Of a DNA stretch of 52,215 nucleotides, positions 42,860 to 51,050 are shown one piece after another (position 1 is the stretch's first letter; each line of letters begins with the position of its first letter). Location: positions 1 to 52,215 of the forward strand of contig JAJYYB010000012.1 of the NCBI GenBank assembly GCA_021801355.1, given 5' to 3'. The notes under the pieces are model-generated. The model searched no databases. It had not been told where the DNA came from and was given only the letters and a program-made list of their open reading frames with translations. A program made the position numbers and the translations under genes. Source of the DNA: Microcaldota archaeon (GTDB lineage: Archaea; Micrarchaeota; Micrarchaeia; Micrarchaeales; Micrarchaeaceae).

Positions 42860-42915
42860 AATGAGACCCTATGGCTGACTTGGGGTTGTTGCGCCCTAGA
42901 ATGAGTGTCCGTCTG

Positions 42916-43380
42916 TTATTTGGCCATGTCTTCAGGGCCGAATCCGAATGGCAGCAGCGTCTCTATATCGCTCACTATTATTTTGTCCTCATTCGTATTT
43001 GAGAATATGACTTGCATCTTGCCTTTGGATAGCTGCGAAGCCTCGTATAACATCTGTCTGCATGCACCGCATGGGGCAGTTGGGTAATTTGTGCCATGCT
43101 TCTCGCCTGCTGCTATGACCGCTATCGCCTTGAATGAGCGGTAGCCCATCGCGTTTGCAGCGACCAAAGCGGAGCGCTCTGCACATATCGTGCTGCCATA
43201 GGCTGCATTTTCAACGTTCGAAGCAGCTACTATATGGCCGCTCTCGGTGAGCAGAGCTGCGCCTACGCGAAATTTAGAGTATGGGGAATAAGCATTTCTG
43301 GTAGCTTTTTTAGCTGCATCAAGAAGTTTTTGCTGCGATTTGTTCAAGTCCGCATAATCCAGATATTTTTGGCCGGTCAT
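42916..43380 (-). CDS. cdd: Cytidine deaminase
   Basis: 154 residues, homotetrameric type. Deaminates cytidine or deoxycytidine to uridine. The active site is complete: NAAYGSTICAERSAL (zinc Cys and catalytic Glu) and APCGACRQML (two zinc cysteines). AYSPYSKFRVGAALL near the start binds substrate. It supports pyrimidine salvage alongside pyrG. ATG 43380 is chosen; GTG 43392 is the alternative. It is divergent from the CBS-like gene. Confidence 0.95.
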   Translation of the reverse strand: MTGQKYLDYADLNKSQQKLLDAAKKATRNAYSPYSKFRVGAALLTESGHIVAASNVENAAYGSTICAERSALVAANAMGYRSFKAIAVIAAGEKHGTNYPTAPCGACRQMLYEASQLSKGKMQVIFSNTNEDKIIVSDIETLLPFGFGPEDMAK

Positions 43381-43470
43381 TTGATTTACCACTAAAGAGA
43401 TAACTACGCAATATCCTATTGTTAGGCAAGATATAAAATTTTAACAATTGATAACATACGCGGAGAGATA

Positions 43471-44436
43471 ATGAAGTTCTACAACAATGTGCTTGAATTG
43501 GTTGGGAATACGCCTCTTGTAAGACTTAACAATGTGATAAAGAAGAAGAATGTCACGGTGCTCGCCAAGCTTGAGTGCATAAATCCAGGAGGTAGCGTCA
43601 AGGACAGGATAGGCATAAAGATGGTGAACTATGCCGAGGCAAAGGGACTCATCAGGCCCGGGGCCACGATAGTTGAACCCACATCAGGGAACACAGGCGT
43701 AGGGCTTGCACAAGTTGCAGCGGTAAGGGGCTATAAAACCGTCTTTGTAATGCCTGAAAAGATGAGCAAAGAGAAGGAACTGCTGCTCAAGGCTTATGGC
43801 GCGGATGTGATACGCACACCTACTGCAGTTGCCCCTGATGACCCGCGAAGCAACTACAAAGTATCGGAACGCATAGCAAAAGAATCTACAAACGCCTTCA
43901 GGCCGAACCAGTACGAAAACATGAACAACCCTGCTGCACATTTTGAGACAACTGGACCAGAGATATGGCGTGACACTGAAGGAAAGATATCACATTTCGT
44001 AGCGTGCTTAGGGACTGGAGGCACGGTAAACGGCACTGGAAAATTCCTGAAAAGCAAGAGTAGGAAAGTGAAAGTCATAGGAGTGGATCCTGAAGGTTCA
44101 ATCTTCTATGACCGCTTCTACCACAGGAAGGAGAGTTTTCATACTTACAAATTGGAAGGCATAGGAGAGGATTTCGTGCCCGGCACCACTGACCTGACCG
44201 CCATGGACGATATAATAAAAGTCAGCGACAAGGAGTCGTTCCTTATGACAAGGGATATAGTCAGGAGGGAGGGATTGTTTGTGGGTGGCTCTTCAGGTGC
44301 GGCAGCGCTGGCTGCGAGCAAACTGGTAAAGAAGCTAAAAAGAGGAGTAGTCGTAGTGCTCTTCCCTGATACCGGGAGGAATTACTTGAGCACTATATTC
44401 AACGACGAGTGGATGAAGAGTAATGGATTCTTGTGA
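43471..44436 (+). CDS. Cystathionine beta-synthase-like PLP enzyme
   Basis: 321 residues, fold type II PLP enzyme. The PLP lysine is in NPGGSVKDRIG, the substrate loop is EPTSGNTGVGLA, the phosphate-binding loop is GTGGTVNGTGK, and GSSGAAALAA closes the site. The segment LEGIGEDFVPGTTDLT is closer to cystathionine beta-synthase than to O-acetylserine sulfhydrylase. No heme or regulatory CBS domains are attached. Followed 18 bases later by a cystathionine gamma-lyase-like gene, it probably condenses homocysteine with serine, the first step of reverse transsulfuration. Confidence 0.87.
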   Translation: MKFYNNVLELVGNTPLVRLNNVIKKKNVTVLAKLECINPGGSVKDRIGIKMVNYAEAKGLIRPGATIVEPTSGNTGVGLAQVAAVRGYKTVFVMPEKMSKEKELLLKAYGADVIRTPTAVAPDDPRSNYKVSERIAKESTNAFRPNQYENMNNPAAHFETTGPEIWRDTEGKISHFVACLGTGGTVNGTGKFLKSKSRKVKVIGVDPEGSIFYDRFYHRKESFHTYKLEGIGEDFVPGTTDLTAMDDIIKVSDKESFLMTRDIVRREGLFVGGSSGAAALAASKLVKKLKRGVVVVLFPDTGRNYLSTIFNDEWMKSNGFL

Positions 44437-44454
44437 TACTAGCTGGTGAAACGT

Positions 44455-45621
44455 ATGGGATTTGAAACTGATGCAGTACATGCTGGTGAAGAACCTAATC
44501 TTAAGGAGGGAGGTACAGGGGACGTAACTGCCCCTATACATTTGTCAACTACATTTGCAAGGAAAAAAACGGACACGCCAACAGGAGGTTATGCATATTC
44601 GAGGACTGATAATCCTACCAGACATGCACTTGAAGTGCGACTTGCAGCACTGGAAAAGGCACGTTTCGGAATCGCTTTTTCCACTGGACTCGCAGCGGAG
44701 ACATCCGTGATGCTAGCACTGCTAAAATCAGGGGATCATGTAGTTGCATTCGATGACCTCTATGGTGGCACAAAAAGGTTAATGGACAAGATATTTGCAG
44801 ATAAATTTGACATCTCAGTCGATTACGTAGACGCAACTGATACCAAAAACGTCGAACGTGCAATGAAGGAAAACACAAAGCTCGTATGGTTGGAAAGCCC
44901 GACCAATCCCCTAATGAAGCTCTGCGATATAAAAGCTATATCTCAAATCGCTAAGAAAAAAAATGCGATCGTTGTGGTTGACAATACATTTGCTACGCCT
45001 TATCTCCAGAAGCCGCTGGTGTTAGGTGCTGATATAGCGCTGTACAGTACGACGAAGTACATTAACGGACACAGCGACTCTATGGGCGGAGCAGTAATAC
45101 TCTCAGATGAAGAACTTTACACTAAGGTGAAGTTCTTGCAGAATTCTGCTGGTGCGATACTCTCACCATTTGACAGCTTTCTAATAATGCGTGGATTAGA
45201 GACGCTCGCACTAAGGATGGATCGGCATGATAAGAACGCCATCCAGGTTGCAGAGTTCCTGGAATCGCATGACGCAATCAAGTCAGTGCGCTATCCTGGA
45301 CTCAAGAGCCACCCACAGCATGAACTTGCAAAGAGGCAGATGAGCGGATTCACAGGGATGATGGCCATAGAACTAGAGGGAAACATGAAAACTGCCAAAA
45401 AATTCCTTGAAGCACTTAAGATATTCAGCTTGGCCGAAGACCTTGGCAGCGTCAAATCGTTAGCAGAGCACCCTGCTTCAATGACCCATGCTTCTGTGTC
45501 AAAAGAGTTTAGGGAAAAAGTCGGGATAACGGACACGCTTCTCAGGCTATCAGTCGGGATAGAGGATATTAATGATATAATATCGGATCTCGAAAACGCA
45601 CTAAAGGTCGCATCCAGATGA
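44455..45621 (+). CDS. Cystathionine gamma-lyase-like PLP enzyme
   Basis: 388 residues, the Cys/Met metabolism PLP family. The internal aldimine lysine is in YSTTKYINGHSD; upstream are YAYSRTDNPTRHALE, FSTGLAA and VVVDNTFATPYLQKP; RMDRHDKNA follows. The family includes gamma-lyase, gamma-synthase and beta-lyase, which motifs alone do not separate. Next to a CBS-like gene, gamma-lyase, giving cysteine, is most likely. ATG 44455 is chosen because a GGTGA Shine-Dalgarno-like motif lies just upstream, as expected of an internal operon gene; GTG 44446 is the alternative. Confidence 0.87.
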   Translation: MGFETDAVHAGEEPNLKEGGTGDVTAPIHLSTTFARKKTDTPTGGYAYSRTDNPTRHALEVRLAALEKARFGIAFSTGLAAETSVMLALLKSGDHVVAFDDLYGGTKRLMDKIFADKFDISVDYVDATDTKNVERAMKENTKLVWLESPTNPLMKLCDIKAISQIAKKKNAIVVVDNTFATPYLQKPLVLGADIALYSTTKYINGHSDSMGGAVILSDEELYTKVKFLQNSAGAILSPFDSFLIMRGLETLALRMDRHDKNAIQVAEFLESHDAIKSVRYPGLKSHPQHELAKRQMSGFTGMMAIELEGNMKTAKKFLEALKIFSLAEDLGSVKSLAEHPASMTHASVSKEFREKVGITDTLLRLSVGIEDINDIISDLENALKVASR

Positions 45622-45647
45622 TGCGAAGTAGCTTTCCGGTTCCTGAA

Positions 45648-46997
45648 TTATGGCTCAACTCTGTTCATGGTTCTCGGGAAAGCGATTGCGTCGCGTATGC
45701 TGTCAAGCTTAAGCAACCAACGCACCATGCGCTCCGAACCCATGCCGAATCCTGAGTGAGGCACTGTGCCGTATTTCCTTAGGTCTACATACCACTTGTA
45801 GTCCTCTTCTTTCTGTCCGAGGTCCTTGAGCCGCTTAACTAGTTCGTTATAATCTGATACTCGTTCGCTGCCACCTATTACCTCACCTATTCCCTCAGGA
45901 GCAAGCATGTCAGCATCCTTAACTGTCCTCGTGTCATCCGGATTTATTTTCATGTAAAAAGCGCGCATCTCCTTTGGCTGGTTGGTAAGGAATACTGGTT
46001 GGGTGTTATCCTTGACCAGCATCTTCTCTTCATCAAGGCCTATTCCGTCACCCCATTCTATCTTCAATCCCATTCCCTGCAGTTTCTTGATCGCATCACC
46101 GTAGGTCATTTTGTCGAAAGGTGCCTTTATCGCAGCAAGGTCACTTGGATCCCTACCGAACTTCTTCAATATATCAGGCTGCTTCTTTGCCGCCTCCGTG
46201 CAAATCGTCTCTACCAATTCGCCTTGCAGTTTCATGTTCATGGCCTGGTCATAAAATGCCATCTCAGGTTCAAGCTGCCAAAACTCGGTCAGGTGTCTTG
46301 GAGTCCTACTCGGTTCAGCACGAAACGAAGGGGCGTATACGTATACCAGCGGATAGCCGCTTATCATCGCCTCGCTATACAGCTGACCTGTCTGCGACAG
46401 GTAAGCCTTCCTATTAAAATATTGGACTTCAAAAACTGTTGCTCCGCCTTCTGCAGCATTACCTACGAACATGGGTGGCTGGAACTCTAGGAAGCCGCGC
46501 TCATCTAGGAAGGAGCGACATGTCCTCATCAGGAACGCCTTGAATTTGAGTATGTCAGTCATGTATTGAGATCTTACCCAAAGATGCCTTACGTCCAAAA
46601 GGAACTCAGCGCTCTGGTCCTTGGATACGGGGAATGGTTCGCCTTTGAAGTCGACCTTGAAATCCTTTGTGCGCAATTCTACACCGCCTGGCGCACGTTC
46701 GTCATTTGCAACCTGGCCATATGCATATACCACGGAATCGATAAAGACATCATTTGCGGCATCCCATGCGCTCTTGTCGTTCTCATCGTTCTTAATTGCG
46801 CATTGCACTATACCGGTGCCGTCCCTTAATACCACGAAAGCTAGATTGCCGGTTCTCCTGTGCCTATAAACCCAGCCCCTGAGCAGCACGTCCTGCCCTA
46901 TCTTCTGCCTGAGCTCTGAAACTTTAGTTACTCTGCCACTTATCTCTTCCATGGTGCCTTTGAGCATACTGTCGAGTTCTTTCATATGCATTACCAT
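45648..46997 (-). CDS. asnS: Asparaginyl-tRNA synthetase
   Basis: 449 residues, class IIb. The N-terminal OB fold binds the anticodon (VLLRGWVYRHRRTGNLAFVVLRDG). The catalytic core has motif 2 FRAEPSRTPRHLTEFWQLEPE and motif 3 GFGMGSERMVRWLL, plus GEVIGGSERVSDY. The features point to Asn rather than Asp specificity, the AsnRS-like RHLTEFWQLEPEM and the -IGGSER- block. The enzyme charges tRNA-Asn directly, so the cell need not rely only on the Asp-tRNA-Asn transamidation route. ATG 46997 follows a TATA-like GCATTAAATGC by about 25 bases. Confidence 0.9.
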   Translation of the reverse strand: MVMHMKELDSMLKGTMEEISGRVTKVSELRQKIGQDVLLRGWVYRHRRTGNLAFVVLRDGTGIVQCAIKNDENDKSAWDAANDVFIDSVVYAYGQVANDERAPGGVELRTKDFKVDFKGEPFPVSKDQSAEFLLDVRHLWVRSQYMTDILKFKAFLMRTCRSFLDERGFLEFQPPMFVGNAAEGGATVFEVQYFNRKAYLSQTGQLYSEAMISGYPLVYVYAPSFRAEPSRTPRHLTEFWQLEPEMAFYDQAMNMKLQGELVETICTEAAKKQPDILKKFGRDPSDLAAIKAPFDKMTYGDAIKKLQGMGLKIEWGDGIGLDEEKMLVKDNTQPVFLTNQPKEMRAFYMKINPDDTRTVKDADMLAPEGIGEVIGGSERVSDYNELVKRLKDLGQKEEDYKWYVDLRKYGTVPHSGFGMGSERMVRWLLKLDSIRDAIAFPRTMNRVEP

Positions 46998-47061
46998 TTA
47001 TCCTAATTCTAAAGTAGCATTTAATGCGGATGGATTCATGCTGACCTAATAGAAGCTTATT

Positions 47062-47163
47062 TCCCGTTGAGGTGAGTCGAACACCTAACCTGCCGGTATC
47101 TTCTTGTTGTCACAAGAAGCCAACAAACTACAGCCGGCCGCTCTGCCATTGAGCTACAACGGG
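47062..47163 (-). tRNA. tRNA-Tyr(GTA) with a 30-base intron
   Basis: 102 bases on the minus strand, 72 after splicing. Acceptor CCCGTTG/CAACGGG has C1:G72, diagnostic of archaeal tRNA-Tyr, with discriminator A. The anticodon stem GCCGG/CCGGC encloses CTGTAG then, after the intron, A (anticodon GTA). The intron sits at the canonical 37/38 position and contains an 8-bp hairpin, CTTCTTGT/ACAAGAAG with loop GACA, as expected of a bulge-helix-bulge splicing substrate. The T arm is AGGTG-TTCGACT-CACCT. Confidence 0.93.
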
Positions 47164-47292
47164 AGGATATAAATTATCTTGCGGACTAATTTAAATCACT
47201 TTCTTTGCCGCGCTAGCCCATTTAGCAAAATATTTTATTAATAGTATAGATAAACGTATGATAAAAGTATGGGCTGCGTTTGAAAATATCAA

Positions 47293-50085
47293 ATGATTTT
47301 GATGATATCAAAAAACGAGCCTGCTGATGAGCCAGACAGTCAACCAGAGGAGGCAGCACAGTTATCTTCGAAGGCGGCCGACTCAAAGAGCAAATTGCCA
47401 CTAGAGTTGTACACAGTAAAGGATGCAATTGAGAGGGTAACTTCGCATGCAAACTTCCTGGATGCAGTGCTGATTGCGATAGCTTTCATAGCAGCGGCAA
47501 CTGCACTGCCCTTTTACCCCGTGCTTATTTTGCCGATAATATTGATAGCACTTATAGCGCTCGCCTTGTTTTACCCGTTCCTAGGGCTCATAGTCCTGAT
47601 GGTAGTGATATTCCCTGCGATAGCTTACCAAGTGCCTGCACTAGCGCTGTTCTTCCTATTCGTGGTGGCAGCCTCTTTGATAGCGGGCTACCTTTATTAC
47701 AGGTCACTTGCATTCCTTTACATACTTGTCGGGTTGGCATTCTCGCCCCTTGGCTTGCTTCTTGAAATCCCGGCTTTCATAATGGCAGTACTGGTGTTAG
47801 ACTACAAACGTGCCATAGTCGTGACCGTGGCCACATTCATATGCATAGTGGCGCTCTCGGCAGTTACAGGAACACAGAATACGGGTTACATTGCTTATGA
47901 TGCCTCCGCGGCGCATTCGACGTTCAGCCCGAACACCGCTATTCTATACGGTATGATAGACAAGCCCGTCCTCTCGTTGTCTAATTTTAGTGCCGGTATG
48001 TCGACTGCGATGTCGCATGTGACCAACTCCGCTGTCGTAGGAAGCCTGCCGACCACAATGTCAATGCTGTTGGGATCGCTATCGATAAACACCGTCGATT
48101 ACATAGCCATGTTGGCCATACTCATTGCAGCTGCCTGGCTGATCTCATGGATTGGAGGTTCCGGCAGGTCGAAGTTCAACGGAGTAATCGCTTCATTGCC
48201 AGGGATAGCTTATCCGTTGTCATATGCAGCGCTATCTGCAATAAGCAACCAGAATTATAGCATAATAATTCCATTCGCCAGCTTCCTTATAGCACCCGCA
48301 TTCTTATACGCAACACAGAGGCTCGGCATAGATGTCATAAAGGTACAAGAGGTCAGGAAGCAGGATATAAGGATGAAGTTCGGCGAGGCTTTCGAATCGC
48401 TGGGGAGGGGAGCAAGCAGCGAGACATTCAAGGACATAGGCGGCTACGACGCAACCAAGAAGGAGCTTCACGACGCGGTGCTTGCACCGATCGAAGAGAG
48501 GGGCATATCCAAGGCTTACAACGTGAAGCCATCCAGGGGGATACTTTTCTTTGGGCCGCCCGGGACTGGCAAGACCATGATAATGCGCGCGCTCGCCAAT
48601 GAGATGCACGGAGGATTCTACGTCGTGAAGGGGTCTAACCTGATATCTGCATATCCTGGTGAGACTGAAAGGATGATATCCGAGATTTTTGAGGTCGCGG
48701 CCAAGCACGCCCCTTGCGTACTTTTCTTCGATGAGATAGACGCTATAGCGCTGAGCAGGAAGAGCGCTGCGGATGTTGGGGATGTGCAGTCCCATGCGCT
48801 GTCCCAGCTCCTGCAGGAGATGGACGGATTCCAGAAGTTAAACAATGTAATAATAGTAGGCGCCACCAACGTGCCTAACCTCTTGGATCCGGCGATAATG
48901 AGACCAGGCAGATTCGACAAGATAATATACATGCCGCTGCCTGATGTCAACGCTAGGAAGAGGATCTTCCAGATTTACCTATCAAAGCTGCCGCTCTCCA
49001 GTGACATAGATTACGAGAGGCTTGCAGAGAAATCGGAGAGGTTCTCTGGAGCTGATATAAAGGCATTGTGCGAGAACGTAGCGCAGAGAGTCGCGCAGGA
49101 GGCATCCAGCGAGCGCAAGGTGCTTGAGGTAACCATGAAAGACCTCACCAATGCTCTGCTTACAACCAAGCCATCGACATCAATCGCACAGCTTGAGGAG
49201 TACACCAGATTCAGGATGGATTTCGAAAGGAGGAGCTCAGGCGAGGACGAGGTCGAGAGGGGCGAGAAGATAAAGCTCGGTGACGTCATAGGCGTGTCAG
49301 ACGCCAAGAAGGCCATAGCGGATGCGATAGAGATACCGCTGCTCAGGCCGGAACTGCTCAAGAAATATGACGTGAAGAACGTAAACGGCATACTGCTTTT
49401 CGGACCGCCTGGTACTGGCAAGACAATGCTGATGAAGGCCATGATAAGCGAGCTTACCGGAATCAACATGATAGAGGTGAACGGATCGGTTATAACGCAG
49501 ATGGCCGGGGATAAGGCTGTTGCTACGATAAAGGAGATATTCAACAGGGCCAAGGAGAACGCCCCTGCGGTCATAATAATAGACGAGATTGACGGGTTCT
49601 TCCCAAGACGCGAGGGCGCAAGCGAGGCAAGCATACAGAGGGTAAGCCAGATACTGCAAGAGATAGATGGCGTTGGGAAGCTTTCTAACGTGCTGATAGT
49701 CGGGGCGACAAACAACCCAGAGGCGCTCGATCCTGCGCTGCTCCGGCCAGGGAGGTTCGACAAACTAATATTCGTCAAGCCGCCCAGCGCAGCGCAGCGC
49801 GCGGAGATGTTCGAGTATTACCTGATGCACGTGCCGAAATCAAATGATATAGACTTCGAGAAGCTCGGCAACCAGACAAAGGGCTTCACCGGAGCTGACA
49901 TATCGAACATATGCAGGGAGGCGAAGACTAGGGCGATGGAGGCAGAGATGCGTGGAAGCGAGGAGAGCGAGGACAGGATAGACATGGCTATGCTTGAGAG
50001 GATATTGAAGACGGCGAAGCCGTCTGCCCCGGAGCAGGTGGTGAGCAATTACCTCACTTTCCTGCAGAAGTATGGGGAACGCTAG
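47293..50085 (+). CDS. Polytopic membrane protein fused to two CDC48-like AAA ATPase domains
   Basis: 930 residues. A short polar N-terminus leads into about eight membrane helices (residues 55-195), an extracytoplasmic loop of about 80 residues, and about three more helices (270-345). Two AAA modules follow. AAA1: Walker A GPPGTGKT (421-428), Walker B DE at 480-481, RPGRFDK (537-543). AAA2: Walker A GPPGTGKT (704-711), Walker B DE at 764-765, RPGRFDK (818-824). Both keep the SRH and C-terminal GADI signatures of CDC48/VAT. The usual CDC48 N-domain is absent; the membrane domain replaces it. No FtsH-type zinc protease domain is present. It may extract or unfold membrane proteins (inference). 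Confidence 0.92.
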   Translation: MILMISKNEPADEPDSQPEEAAQLSSKAADSKSKLPLELYTVKDAIERVTSHANFLDAVLIAIAFIAAATALPFYPVLILPIILIALIALALFYPFLGLIVLMVVIFPAIAYQVPALALFFLFVVAASLIAGYLYYRSLAFLYILVGLAFSPLGLLLEIPAFIMAVLVLDYKRAIVVTVATFICIVALSAVTGTQNTGYIAYDASAAHSTFSPNTAILYGMIDKPVLSLSNFSAGMSTAMSHVTNSAVVGSLPTTMSMLLGSLSINTVDYIAMLAILIAAAWLISWIGGSGRSKFNGVIASLPGIAYPLSYAALSAISNQNYSIIIPFASFLIAPAFLYATQRLGIDVIKVQEVRKQDIRMKFGEAFESLGRGASSETFKDIGGYDATKKELHDAVLAPIEERGISKAYNVKPSRGILFFGPPGTGKTMIMRALANEMHGGFYVVKGSNLISAYPGETERMISEIFEVAAKHAPCVLFFDEIDAIALSRKSAADVGDVQSHALSQLLQEMDGFQKLNNVIIVGATNVPNLLDPAIMRPGRFDKIIYMPLPDVNARKRIFQIYLSKLPLSSDIDYERLAEKSERFSGADIKALCENVAQRVAQEASSERKVLEVTMKDLTNALLTTKPSTSIAQLEEYTRFRMDFERRSSGEDEVERGEKIKLGDVIGVSDAKKAIADAIEIPLLRPELLKKYDVKNVNGILLFGPPGTGKTMLMKAMISELTGINMIEVNGSVITQMAGDKAVATIKEIFNRAKENAPAVIIIDEIDGFFPRREGASEASIQRVSQILQEIDGVGKLSNVLIVGATNNPEALDPALLRPGRFDKLIFVKPPSAAQRAEMFEYYLMHVPKSNDIDFEKLGNQTKGFTGADISNICREAKTRAMEAEMRGSEESEDRIDMAMLERILKTAKPSAPEQVVSNYLTFLQKYGER

Positions 50086-50897
50086 CGACGCTGTAGCCTC
50101 CTATCCAGTGGCTTGATTTGAACCAATCTTGAAAGGTCCCCAGCATTTATGGTTATATGGCCATTGAGCGACCTTGCAGAGCAGAATTCCAGCTTTACAG
50201 GGCTGTGCAGCCTGATTTTTTCTGCGACAAGCGCGCAATAGCCTAATAGGTAAGCTTCAATTCTAGAGTTATTTGAATCAGTGAGCACGCAACTGGAAAA
50301 CGCCACCTTTTCGCCCCTGAGTCCGGTCGTGTATCGCATTTGTGATATCTCCACAATTCTGCCGATAACATCTATGTTCCTGTCGCCTTCATTTATCGCT
50401 GAAAAATCCGTTATTCCACCGTTTGAGGCGGAGACGCTGCTTAGAGAAGTGTTCCTTAAGGCGTGCAATTCGCCCAACGCAACGTCTATAGCAGCGTTTT
50501 TCACCAAGACTTTTTCACCGCGCTCGTATGGTTTAGAATCCAAAACTTCAGAGAGCTTATCGAAAAGATTCAGCTTTATCGTATTGCCAGCCTTTCCCAT
50601 GACGATAACACGCCTGTTCTGGTTCGATTGCACGCCATTGAAGCCCTTTGGATTGAACACTCTGTATATCTCGTCCTCCAAATCAACCACATAGTTAGAG
50701 TCTTTGAGCCCATCGTTCTTCGATTTTTTTGCGGATTCGATGAATGAAAGTATTTCTGTAGTGTCCGAAACTTTAGCGCCACCCGGATCCGAGTCGGATT
50801 TGTTTTCCTTGGTTGATCTTCCGCTTGCTATCTTGGAAGCATGCTCGATTGATATCATGCCGGAGAAGCGATCTAGCACGTCTTCTGCATCGGACAT
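50082..50897 (-). CDS. OB-fold protein, probable RPA-like single-stranded DNA-binding protein
   Basis: 271 residues from ATG 50897. After a polar helical region (1-75), two OB-fold-like units appear: about 85-155 (VFNPKGFNGVQSNQNRRVIVMG through EKVLVKNAAI) and about 170-265 (IDVIGRIVEISQMRY, EKVAFSSCVLTDSN, RIEAYLLG, and a closing HITINAGDLSRLVQI). The inner strand spacing resembles archaeal RPA large-subunit OB folds; no zinc finger is visible. It ends sharing the CTAG with the convergent AAA gene. The 5' end is 14 bases from the edge of the TnpB element, so its native promoter appears displaced. Confidence 0.55.
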   Translation of the reverse strand: MSDAEDVLDRFSGMISIEHASKIASGRSTKENKSDSDPGGAKVSDTTEILSFIESAKKSKNDGLKDSNYVVDLEDEIYRVFNPKGFNGVQSNQNRRVIVMGKAGNTIKLNLFDKLSEVLDSKPYERGEKVLVKNAAIDVALGELHALRNTSLSSVSASNGGITDFSAINEGDRNIDVIGRIVEISQMRYTTGLRGEKVAFSSCVLTDSNNSRIEAYLLGYCALVAEKIRLHSPVKLEFCSARSLNGHITINAGDLSRLVQIKPLDRRLQRR

Positions 50898-50910
50898 AAA
50901 GCTCAACAGT

Positions 50911-51050
50911 GTGACCTCCTCCCACACCTAAAGGTGTGGGCTTCCTCCGCGATTATCAACCACGGAGTATGTTCTCAGTTCCTTGGCAGTTGCTCCCTGT
51001 TGGAGTCTTACACTGTCTCCCTGAGCGTAAGTTCGGGCAAGCCCTGCCCT
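50911..51050 (-). ncRNA. Predicted TnpB omega-RNA (reRNA) scaffold and element right end
   Basis: In IS605-type elements the guide RNA scaffold overlaps the 3' end of tnpB and stops at the right end. Here a perfect 8-bp hairpin, CCCACACC/GGTGTGGG with a 4-base loop (50921-50940), contains the tnpB stop codon in its loop and is followed by GAGGAGGTCAC, the expected end. The guide would be the next about 16-20 bases, toward the ATG at 50897. The 5' limit of the RNA is only estimated. Confidence 0.5.
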
